A DNA stretch of 64,000 nucleotides, taken from NCBI RefSeq assembly GCF_002742625.1, contig NZ_PEBF01000001.1, forward strand, positions 1,364,001-1,428,000, written 5' to 3'. Made by a program: the position numbers and the translations under genes. Below are positions 57,030 through 64,000 of this stretch, one piece after another (the stretch's first letter is position 1; each line of letters begins with the position of its first letter). The notes beneath the pieces are model-generated. The model was not told where the DNA came from. It ran no database searches and saw only the letters and a program-made list of their open reading frames with translations. The stretch comes from Caulobacter sp. FWC2 (GTDB lineage: Bacteria > Pseudomonadota > Alphaproteobacteria > Caulobacterales > Caulobacteraceae).

Positions 57030-59717
57030 ATGCCCGCGCCCAAGCTGGCCGCCTATCAGGCCAAACGCGACTTCCAGCTCACGGCCGAGCCCTCGGGTGA
57101 AGCCGAGGTCGCGGCTTCGGCGCGGGCGCGGTTCGTCATCCAGAAGCACGACGCCACCCGGCTGCACTACGACCTGCGGCTGGAGCACGAGGGCGTCTTT
57201 CTCTCATGGGCGGTGACTCGCGGACCGTCGCGCGATCCGCACGACAAGCGCCTAGCCGTCCATGTTGAGGACCACCCGCTGGCCTATGGTGACTTTGAGG
57301 GCACGATCCCGGCGGGCCAGTATGGCGGCGGCACGGTGATGCTGTGGGACCGAGGCTGGTGGGCGCCGGAGCCGGGCTTCGACCTGGAGAAGGGGTTGAA
57401 GAAGGGCGAGATCAAGCTGGTCTTCGCCGGCGAGCGGATGAAGGGCGGCTGGGTCCTGGTCAGGATCAACAACGACAAGTTCGCCAAGGGGAAGTCGGGG
57501 GGCGGCAAGCGCGAGAACTGGCTGCTGATCAAGCACCGCGACGCCTTCGCCATCGAAGGCGACCTCGACTTCCTCGAAGACACGTCCTTCTCAATCGCCT
57601 CGGGGCGCAAGATGGAAGACATCGCGGCCGGCAAGGGGAAGGCCCCGACCCCGTTCATGACCAAGGCTGGTCCGACACCGGACGCGGTCTGGAGCAGCAC
57701 GAATTCGCCTGAAGCCAGCGCCGAGAAGGCGGCTGAAGAGACTGGCGCGCTGAAGGCCAAGCCTGCCAAGGCCAAGTCGAGCGCGAAGCCGACGAAGTTA
57801 GCGGCGCCCAAGGCGGCCATACCGGACTTTGTCCCGCCGCAGCTGTGCAAGCTGGTTGATCGGCCGCCCAGTGGCGATGGCTGGGTGCACGAGATCAAGT
57901 TCGACGGCTACCGGATGCAGCTGCGCGTCGAGGGCGGCAAGGCGACCCTGCGCACCCGGACGGGCCTCGACTGGAGCCAGCGCTTCCCGCGACTGATCAA
58001 GGACGCCAAGGCCCTGCCCGACGCTCTGATCGACGGTGAGGTCGTCGCCCTGGATGAGGCCGGTTCGCCCAGCTTCGCGGGTCTGCAGGCGGCGTTGTCG
58101 GAGGAGAAGACCGACGACCTGATCTTCTTCGCCTTCGACCTGCTGCACGCCGACGGCCAGGACCTGACGGGCCTGCCGCTGTCGGACCGCAAGACCCGGC
58201 TGAAGACGCTGCTTCCAGTGGATGGCGAGCGCATCCGCTATGTCGAGCACTTCACCAACGGCGGACAGGCTGTGCTGCAATCGGCCTGCCGCATGTCGTT
58301 GGAAGGCGTGGTTTCCAAGGCGCTCGACGGGCCGTACCGCTCGGGCAAGGGCGCGACCTGGACCAAGGCCAAGTGCCGCGCTGGCCACGAGGTGGTGATC
58401 GGCGGCTGGACCACGACGGGCGACGCCTTTCGCTCGTTGATCGTCGGCATCTACAACGACGAGGGTCAGCTGGCCCATGTCGGCCGGGTCGGCACAGGCT
58501 ATGGCCGCGACAAGGTCGCCAAGCTGATGCCGGCCTTGAAAAAGCTGGCGCGCAAGACCTCGCCGTTCGGCGGCAAGGGCGCCCCGCGCGGCGGCGCTGG
58601 CATCCACTGGGTGGCACCAGAGCTTGTCGCCGAGATAGAGTTCGCCGGCTTCACGGGAGACGGCTCGGTGCGCCAGGCGTCGTTCAAGGGACTACGCGAG
58701 GACAAGCCCGCCAAGGCCGTCGCGGCCGAGGCGCCGGCGCCGGTAGAGAGCGTGGAACTGGCCCAGCCGCAGAACGCCTCCAAGACGGCGGCCGCGCCGA
58801 AGCGCGTCGGCGGCAAGGCCTCGGTGTCGGGCGTGGCGATCTCCAATCCCGACAAGCCGCTGTGGCCCGACGCCGGCGACGGGACGCCGGGGACCAAGCT
58901 GGATCTGGCCGAGTATTTCGAGGCCGTCGGACCCCGGATGCTTGAGCACGTCAAGGGCCGGCCCTGCTCGGTGATCCGCATGCCGGACGGCATCGGCCAC
59001 GAGACCTTCTTCCAGCGCCATTCGGGCAAGGGCGTGTCGGCCCTGATCGACGAGGTCACGGTCAGTGGCGACCGCAAGCCGTATCTGGTGTTCAACACCG
59101 TCGAGAGCCTGGTCGCCGCCGCCCAGTGGGGCGCGACCGAGCTGCATCCCTGGAACTGTCGGGAGGGCGCGCCGGAGGTCCCAGGACGTCTGGTCTTCGA
59201 CCTCGACCCGGCCCCGGACGTCCCGTTCGACGTCGTGGTCGAAGGGGCGCGCGAGATCCGCGACCGGCTGGAGGCGCTGGGCCTCGTGCCGTTCTGCAAG
59301 ACCACCGGCGGCAAGGGCCTGCACGTGGTCACGCCGCTGAAGGGGACAAAGGTGGACTGGCCCACCGCCAAAGCCTTCGCCCGCGAGGTCTGCGCTCGCA
59401 TGGTCGCCGACAGCCCAGACCAGTACCTGATCTCGATGGCCAAGAAGGACCGGGGCGGGAAGATCTTCCTAGACTACCTGCGCAATGACCGGATGAGCAC
59501 GGCGGTGGCGCCGCTGTCGCCGCGCGGTCGGCCGGGCGCGCCGGTGTCGTGGCCGGTGGCGTGGACTCAGGTGAGGAAGGGGCTAGATCCAGCGCGGTTC
59601 AATATCCGGACAGTTCCGGGGATGGTGAAGGACTTGGACGCCTGGGACGCCTATGGCGAGAGCGAGCGGGACCTGGCGGCGGCGATCAAGAAGCTAGGTT
59701 CAGCCAAAGCCAAATGA
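57030..59717 (+). CDS. ligD: Multifunctional ATP-dependent DNA ligase LigD
   Basis: The 895-residue protein has all three LigD modules. The 3'-phosphoesterase is at about residues 30-190 ([37 protein letters not shown]). The ligase is at about 265-570, with adenylation Lys290 in [11 protein letters not shown]. The primase-like polymerase is at about 620-890 ([39 protein letters not shown]). With Ku it repairs double-strand breaks by non-homologous end joining. A Lys/Ala-rich linker joins the first two domains. It is convergent with ku. Confidence 0.97.
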   Translation: MPAPKLAAYQAKRDFQLTAEPSGEAEVAASARARFVIQKHDATRLHYDLRLEHEGVFLSWAVTRGPSRDPHDKRLAVHVEDHPLAYGDFEGTIPAGQYGGGTVMLWDRGWWAPEPGFDLEKGLKKGEIKLVFAGERMKGGWVLVRINNDKFAKGKSGGGKRENWLLIKHRDAFAIEGDLDFLEDTSFSIASGRKMEDIAAGKGKAPTPFMTKAGPTPDAVWSSTNSPEASAEKAAEETGALKAKPAKAKSSAKPTKLAAPKAAIPDFVPPQLCKLVDRPPSGDGWVHEIKFDGYRMQLRVEGGKATLRTRTGLDWSQRFPRLIKDAKALPDALIDGEVVALDEAGSPSFAGLQAALSEEKTDDLIFFAFDLLHADGQDLTGLPLSDRKTRLKTLLPVDGERIRYVEHFTNGGQAVLQSACRMSLEGVVSKALDGPYRSGKGATWTKAKCRAGHEVVIGGWTTTGDAFRSLIVGIYNDEGQLAHVGRVGTGYGRDKVAKLMPALKKLARKTSPFGGKGAPRGGAGIHWVAPELVAEIEFAGFTGDGSVRQASFKGLREDKPAKAVAAEAPAPVESVELAQPQNASKTAAAPKRVGGKASVSGVAISNPDKPLWPDAGDGTPGTKLDLAEYFEAVGPRMLEHVKGRPCSVIRMPDGIGHETFFQRHSGKGVSALIDEVTVSGDRKPYLVFNTVESLVAAAQWGATELHPWNCREGAPEVPGRLVFDLDPAPDVPFDVVVEGAREIRDRLEALGLVPFCKTTGGKGLHVVTPLKGTKVDWPTAKAFAREVCARMVADSPDQYLISMAKKDRGGKIFLDYLRNDRMSTAVAPLSPRGRPGAPVSWPVAWTQVRKGLDPARFNIRTVPGMVKDLDAWDAYGESERDLAAAIKKLGSAKAK

Positions 59718-59724
59718 AACTCGA

Positions 59725-59844
59725 CCACGTCATCCCGCACTTTATGCGCGGGACCCATGGTTCAGCTTTTACATCAGTATTCCATTCCGCTCCGCCCTTG
59801 CGGCGGACAAATGGGTCCCGCGCATAAAGCGCGGGATGACGTGG
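59725..59844. repeat. 34-bp inverted repeat between ligD and ku
   Basis: Arms 59725-59758 and 59811-59844 match at 33 of 34 positions when inverted; the single difference is at the centre of CCCGC(A/G)CTTTATG. Each arm contains CCACGTCATCCCGC and GCGCGGGACCCAT, themselves partly self-complementary. The 52-nt loop is unrelated. It can end both convergent transcripts and looks like a palindromic intergenic repeat (REP/MITE-like). Confidence 0.85.
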
Positions 59845-59855
59845 AAGAAATGAAG

Positions 59856-60707
59856 CTAACCCGCCTTCTTCCTCGGCGCGGCCTTTTGCGCCGCCGGCTT
59901 CTTGGCCGACGCCCCAGCCTCCGCCGGGGCCTTGCCCAGGCTGCTCCGCAGGGCCTCCATCAGGTCCACCACATTGGTGTCCTCCGGCTCCGTCGGCGCG
60001 GAGACCTTGCGGCCCTTGCCCTTCTGCTTTTCCTTGATCAGCGCCCGCAGGGCGTCCTCGTAGCGGTCGTTGAACTGCTCGGGATCGAAGGGGCCTTCCT
60101 TCTGCTCGATGATCTTTTGGGCGATCTGGATCATCGCCGCGTCGGGCTTCTTGTCGGGGATGGCGTCGAAATAACTCGCCGCTTCTCGAACCTCCCGACG
60201 GTTGCGCAAGCTCCAGGCGACCATGCCGTTGTCGCGGGGCTCGATGGCCAGCAGGCGTTCGCGCTGGTGCATAACCACGCGGCCCAGGGCGACCTGGCCC
60301 TCCTTCGTCATGGCCTCCCGGATCACGCCATAGGCCTCGGCGGCCAGCTTGCCGTCGGGGACCAGGAAGTAGGGATTGTCCCAGTAGAGCCGGTCGATGT
60401 CGGCCGCCGGAACGAAGGTTTCGATGTCGATGGTGCGGGTGCTTTCCAGCCGCACGCTGTCGATCTCGTCCTGGGTGATGACGACGTATTCGCCCTTCTC
60501 GTACTCGTAGCCCTTGACGATGTCTGCGCGCTCGATCGGCCCCAGGTCCGGGTCGGTCGGGATCATCCGAATCCGGTTGTGGGTCTTCTTGTGAAGCATG
60601 TTGAAGTGCACGTCGCTGCGCGCATCGGTGGCGGTGTACATCGCGACGGGGCAGGTCACGAGCGACAGGCGCAGGTGGCCCTGCCAGGTGGGACGGCCGG
60701 CGGCCAT
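59856..60707 (-). CDS. ku: Ku DNA end-binding protein
   Basis: The 283-residue protein is a typical bacterial Ku: TWQGHLRLSLVTCPVAMYTA, HFNMLHKKTHNRIRM, VKGYEYEKGEYVVITQDEID, FVPAADIDRLYWDNPYFLVP DG, with the bridge region MVAWSLRNRREVRE. A Lys/Ala-rich tail binds DNA ends. It recruits LigD. It is convergent with ligD. Confidence 0.97.
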   Translation of the reverse strand: MAAGRPTWQGHLRLSLVTCPVAMYTATDARSDVHFNMLHKKTHNRIRMIPTDPDLGPIERADIVKGYEYEKGEYVVITQDEIDSVRLESTRTIDIETFVPAADIDRLYWDNPYFLVPDGKLAAEAYGVIREAMTKEGQVALGRVVMHQRERLLAIEPRDNGMVAWSLRNRREVREAASYFDAIPDKKPDAAMIQIAQKIIEQKEGPFDPEQFNDRYEDALRALIKEKQKGKGRKVSAPTEPEDTNVVDLMEALRSSLGKAPAEAGASAKKPAAQKAAPRKKAG

Positions 60708-60760
60708 GGGCGTTTCTCCGTTCGAGCCGACTCAACGACGCTCGGCGCGGGGGCGTTCCG

Positions 60761-61792
60761 CTAAGCTTCGGCGCACGAGGCCTGGGCGGCTTCCAGAAAG
60801 CGGATGGTGGCCAGTTCGAAGGCGCGTTCCGACCGGCCGGGCTTCAGCGGCAGGACGCCTTGCTGATAGGATTCCAGCACCAGCGGGTGGATGTACGATC
60901 CCCGGCAGACCGCGGCGGTGTTGCCCAGCAGGCCGGCCACCGCCTTCACGCAGGTGTTGACGTTGCGCTTGGCCTCGGTGGCGCTGGCCGCCTTGGGGGT
61001 CAGGCACAGGGCGCGCGCCGCAGCCAGGGTGCCTGCCCAGGTGCGGAAGTCCTTGGCCGAGAAGTCCTCCCCCATCGCCGCGCGGATATAGGCGTTGACG
61101 TCGGCGCTCTCGACCGAGCGCCGCTGGCCGTCGTCGTCGAGATATTGAAAGAGCCGCTGACCCGGAACGTCCTGGCAGGCCTTGACGATGCGGGCCAGGC
61201 GCCGATCGCGAAAGCCGGTCGTGTGGACCACGCCGCTCTTGCCCTTGAACTGGAATGTGCCGCCGACGCTGGACAGCTTGGCGTGCCGGTCGCGCAGGGT
61301 CGTCAGGCCGAAGGTCTTGTTCTCCTGTGCGTAGGCTTCATTGCCGATCCTGATCAGGGTCAGCTCCATCAGCCGCACCACCGCGGCGATCACCTTGTTG
61401 CGGGGCAGGCCCCGCAGGACGAGGTCCTTCTCGACCTTGGCGCGCAGCTTGGGCAGGGCGCGGCCGAAAGCGATCATGCGGCCGAACTTCAGTCCGTCAC
61501 GGTCGCGCCGCCAGCCGTCGTGATAGCGATACTGCTTGCGGCCCCGCTGGTCGCGGCCGGTGGCCTGGATGTGGCCGCGCGGCGAGGGACAGATCCAGAC
61601 CTCGGTCCAGGCCGGCGGGATGGCCAGGGCGCGGATGCGATCGAGGGTTCCTGCGTCGTCGACCCGGGCGCCGTCTGGATCGCGATAATCGAAGCCCGCG
61701 CCGCTCTTGATCCGCCGCAAGCCGGGATCGTCGTCGTTGACATAGAGAAGGCCGGGTGAGACCGGCTGAAGCTCGACCGTGTCGCGTGGCAT
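60761..61792 (-). CDS. DNA topoisomerase IB (poxvirus-like)
   Basis: The protein contains GLLYVNDDDPGLRRIKSGAG FDY, WTEVWICPSPRGHIQATGRD QRGRKQYRYHDGWRRDRD, LTLIRIGNEAYAQENKTFGL TTL, and the catalytic tyrosine in VCRGSYIHPLVLESY. It covers the complete catalytic core and relaxes DNA supercoils through a 3'-phosphotyrosine. ATG at 61792 follows AAGGAC. It lies beside the NHEJ genes and may share regulation. Confidence 0.94.
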   Translation of the reverse strand: MPRDTVELQPVSPGLLYVNDDDPGLRRIKSGAGFDYRDPDGARVDDAGTLDRIRALAIPPAWTEVWICPSPRGHIQATGRDQRGRKQYRYHDGWRRDRDGLKFGRMIAFGRALPKLRAKVEKDLVLRGLPRNKVIAAVVRLMELTLIRIGNEAYAQENKTFGLTTLRDRHAKLSSVGGTFQFKGKSGVVHTTGFRDRRLARIVKACQDVPGQRLFQYLDDDGQRRSVESADVNAYIRAAMGEDFSAKDFRTWAGTLAAARALCLTPKAASATEAKRNVNTCVKAVAGLLGNTAAVCRGSYIHPLVLESYQQGVLPLKPGRSERAFELATIRFLEAAQASCAEA

Positions 61793-61856
61793 GTCCTTGG
61801 CCCCTTCACCGCTCCGTCGCCGGATCAACGGCGGGCGAGAGGGGGCGGTTCCAGAC

Positions 61857-61894
61857 GCGAAAAGGCCCGCGATTCACACGTCGCGGGCCTTTCG
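61857..61894 (-). terminator. Terminator of the XRE regulator gene
   Basis: AAAGGCCCGCGA (61861-61872) pairs with TCGCGGGCCTTT (61881-61892) around an 8-nt loop. On the leftward strand it is followed by a T tract. It separates the regulator from the topoisomerase gene. Confidence 0.85.
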
Positions 61895-61918
61895 AAAGCG
61901 GTACTGAGCGGCGGCGGT

Positions 61919-62326
61919 CTAGGGCGCGTCGTCGTCCACCATGGCGCGGACCAGATCGACGACCCGGCGGCGCAGGCGGCGGTCCGACAGGCGAGGGAAG
62001 AGGCTGGCCAACTCAAGGCCCTCGGGCGTGGAGACGAACTCGGTCATGCGCTGGGCGAAACCGTCGTCGATGCCGCCGTCGGTGTCCTCGAGGCCCTCGA
62101 AGAAGTAGGAGACAGGCGCTTGCAGCAACTTGGCGGCATCATAGAGCTTGCTGGCGCTGATTCGGTTGGCGCCACGCTCGTACTTCTGGATCTGCTGAAA
62201 GGTGATGCCCAGAGCGTCTGCGACTTGGGTCTGGGAAAGTCCCATCATCTTGCGGCGAATTCTCAGCCGGGCGCCCACATAGAGATCAACGGGGTGGGCT
62301 GGTTCGACTGCGGGTCGATCGTTCAT
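61919..62326 (-). CDS. XRE-family transcriptional regulator, 135 aa
   Basis: An HTH occupies residues about 17-75: RLRIRRKMMGLSQTQVADAL GITFQQIQKYERGANRISAS KLYDAAKLL, the canonical XRE core. A short C-terminal region (FAQRMTEFVSTPEGLELASL, RLSDRRLRRRVVDLVRAMVD) is helical and may dimerise. This conserved alphaproteobacterial type is common outside phages. Its targets are unknown. It is divergent from the oxidase gene at 62544. Confidence 0.92.
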   Translation of the reverse strand: MNDRPAVEPAHPVDLYVGARLRIRRKMMGLSQTQVADALGITFQQIQKYERGANRISASKLYDAAKLLQAPVSYFFEGLEDTDGGIDDGFAQRMTEFVSTPEGLELASLFPRLSDRRLRRRVVDLVRAMVDDDAP

Positions 62327-62543
62327 CCGCCTCTATTCCATCTGCGCCGCTCGGCGGCCTTCATGCCAATGTTAACGGGTATAGACACAGCTTGGCTGCA
62401 TCGTCACGTCCGGACGTGCACGGAACGGGTCTTCGCGCCAAAGTGTCGCGCTCGATTTACTATCGTTAATGATGAATAGATCGAGTAACCAACATGGTCG
62501 TTCCGGACTTGACGTTCACGCGTCTGGAAGGTGTTTGCGCGCC

Positions 62544-63554
62544 ATGAAACTTCATTCTGGCGCGCGTGTCGCCGTGGCCGGGGCCGGCGCCTTGGGAACC
62601 GCCGTGGCGCTGCGCCTGGCGCGGGCCTGCTTCAAGGTCACAGTCTTCGATCCGGCCGCGCCGGGCGACAATGCTTCGGGCGTGGCCGCCGGCATGCTGG
62701 CGCCGGTCAGCGAGGCGCTGTTCGACCCCGCCTCGCGCGGACACCTGGCGATCATGCGCCGGGCGCGCGATCTTTGGGCGACGTTTGCTCTGGAGCTGAA
62801 CATCCCCCTGGCTCGCGCCGGCGTGCGCTTCGAGGGATCAGAGGCCTGGCGCGGCGAGGTCGGCGCGCGACTCGCAGCGCTCGGTCTGCCCGATACCGAC
62901 GTGACGACCGAGGACTGGCGCCTCGAGGCGCAACCCGCCCTGGCGGCGATGCGCGTGGCGGCGGAGGCGGCGGGTGCGCGGTTCGAGACGGGAGTCGTCG
63001 AGGCCTTCGCGCCGGGCGCCCTGACGCTGGCCGACGGCCGCACCGAGGCGTTCGACGTCCTGGTTCTGGCGACCGGCCCCGGCCTGCGCGACGGCCACCT
63101 GGCGCCTGAGACCAAGGTCCTGGCGCCGATCAAGGGCCAGATTTTGAGAGTCTCCGGCGAAGTCGGTAACGTGGTGGTCCGGGGCGAGGGCGTTTATCTG
63201 GCGCCGGGCGAGGATCTGGCCATCGGCGCCACCATGGAGGTTGGCCGCGACGACCTCGCGCCCGACGCCTCCGCGACTCGAGGGTTGCGCGCGGCGGCCT
63301 GGGGGTTGCGCCCGGACCTGGATCTCGACGCCGCCAAGGTCGAGGTCGGCGTCCGCGTCACCACGCCTGACGGCCTGCCGCTGGTGGGCTGGAGCCGGAC
63401 CCCCGGCGTCATGCTGGCCGTCGGCGCGCGGCGCAACGGCTGGCTGTTCGCGCCGCTTGTGGCCGACATGGTCGCGGCGTATCTGAATGGTGATAACCTG
63501 GATCCGGACGCCATCGCGATGGACGCGCGTCGTTTCGAGAAGTCCGAGGCCTAG
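62544..63554 (+). CDS. FAD-dependent oxidoreductase, ThiO glycine-oxidase-like
   Basis: The N-terminus has the FAD-binding Rossmann motif VAVAGAGALGTAVALRLARA, then FDPAAPGDNASGVAAGMLAP VSE, characteristic of D-amino acid oxidase/ThiO proteins. A substrate domain and a C-terminal PLVGWSRTPGVMLAVGARRN GWLFAPLVADM, matching the ThiO G-yrnGi-lapl motif, complete the fold. ThiO makes iminoglycine for the thiazole of thiamin. Substrate specificity is unproven, and no thi genes are in the window. It is followed by an acyl-CoA dehydrogenase gene. Confidence 0.85.
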   Translation: MKLHSGARVAVAGAGALGTAVALRLARACFKVTVFDPAAPGDNASGVAAGMLAPVSEALFDPASRGHLAIMRRARDLWATFALELNIPLARAGVRFEGSEAWRGEVGARLAALGLPDTDVTTEDWRLEAQPALAAMRVAAEAAGARFETGVVEAFAPGALTLADGRTEAFDVLVLATGPGLRDGHLAPETKVLAPIKGQILRVSGEVGNVVVRGEGVYLAPGEDLAIGATMEVGRDDLAPDASATRGLRAAAWGLRPDLDLDAAKVEVGVRVTTPDGLPLVGWSRTPGVMLAVGARRNGWLFAPLVADMVAAYLNGDNLDPDAIAMDARRFEKSEA

Positions 63555-63585
63555 AACAACAAAACACGCAGGGGAGGAGCACCGG

Positions 63586-64000
63586 ATGTCCGGATTCTGG
63601 TTGACCGAAGAGCAGGAAGCCATCCGCGAGGGCGTCGCCAAGGTGTGCGCCGCGTTCGACGACGAATACTGGCGCCGCACGGACGAGACCGGCGTCTTCC
63701 CCGAGGACTTTGTCGCCGCCATTGCTCAAGGGGGATGGCTGGGCGTGGCCATGCCGGAAAGCGTCGGCGGCGCGGGCCTGGGCCTGACCGAGGCCGCCGT
63801 GATGATGCAGACCGTGGCCCAGTCGGGCGCGGGCTTTTCGGGCGCCTCGGCCATCCACCTGAACATCTTCGGCCCGATGCCTCTGGTGAAGTTCGGCACC
63901 GACGAACAGCGCGAGCGCCTGCTGCCGCGGATCATCTCGGGCGAGGACAAGATGTGCTTCGCGGTGACCGAGCCGAACTCGGGCCTCGATACGTCCAGCC
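63586..64000 (+). CDS. Acyl-CoA dehydrogenase, truncated by window end
   Basis: The first 138 residues are visible. LTEEQEAIREGVAKVCAAFD, FPEDFVAAIAQGGWLGVAMP, ESVGGAGLGLTEAAVMMQTV and CFAVTEPNSGLDTSS match the N-terminal and FAD-binding regions of the acyl-CoA dehydrogenase family. It oxidises acyl-CoA thioesters. A GGGGAGGAGC site precedes ATG at 63586. The substrate cannot be judged from this fragment. Confidence 0.95.
   Translation, partial: MSGFWLTEEQEAIREGVAKVCAAFDDEYWRRTDETGVFPEDFVAAIAQGGWLGVAMPESVGGAGLGLTEAAVMMQTVAQSGAGFSGASAIHLNIFGPMPLVKFGTDEQRERLLPRIISGEDKMCFAVTEPNSGLDTSS

Overview
The window is GC-rich alphaproteobacterial chromosome, almost certainly Caulobacter or a close relative. 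The evidence is a GapR (DUF2312) family protein, a GTTC-N7-GTTC LexA box, a tRNA-His lacking G-1 with A73, and the linked chromosomal set murA, DUF2948, hisD, UPF0262, infA, maf, RNase E/G and yacG. Roughly the first 38.7 kb is one temperate prophage, and the rest is host core genome.

The prophage has lost its left end to the window edge, and no integrase is visible, so int and attL should lie left of base 1. A leftward CI-like repressor and a rightward Cro-like protein face each other across an operator region (about 682-727). A short leftward block follows (933-2096). Then comes a long rightward early operon: HTH protein, a frameshifted phage protein, a GapR paralogue, a proteasome-like Ntn hydrolase, a RusA resolvase, a DnaA domain IV-like protein, a beta-class DNA methyltransferase, a second DnaA domain IV-like protein and a DUF1376 replication protein. 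A NusG-like antiterminator at 8132 marks the switch to late genes. From 10.3 to 25.6 kb the packaging and virion genes follow the order of Salmonella phage P22: small and large terminase, portal, scaffold, coat, gp4-like, gp10-like, gp26 and gp14 positions, then the ejection proteins. So this is a podovirus with P22-type morphogenesis. A three-gene leftward moron-like cassette with a Rap1a-like secreted protein interrupts the late operon (25559-26618). Tail fibre genes and a lysis cassette with embedded Rz/Rz1 spanins complete the late region, and an HNH-AP2 endonuclease gene sits inside the lysis cassette. The right arm (33951-36903) is a leftward operon of small accessory proteins driven from a region holding two related operator-like dyads (36940-37007). 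A GIY-YIG protein lies next to attR, at the 3' end of a tRNA-Thr(GGT) gene (38681-38755).

The chromosomal part carries peptidoglycan and histidine synthesis genes (murA, hisD), translation and RNA genes (infA, RNase E/G, tRNA-Phe, tRNA-His), maf, yacG and an ExbB-ExbD-TonB operon. Next are a YfiR/hybrid-kinase pair, a LexA-controlled radical SAM-UdgX DNA repair operon, an HU gene, a convergent LigD/Ku non-homologous end-joining pair separated by a 34-bp inverted repeat, topoisomerase IB, an XRE regulator, a ThiO-like oxidase and the start of an acyl-CoA dehydrogenase.

All functional calls come from reading the translated sequences and recalling family signatures. No database search was run.
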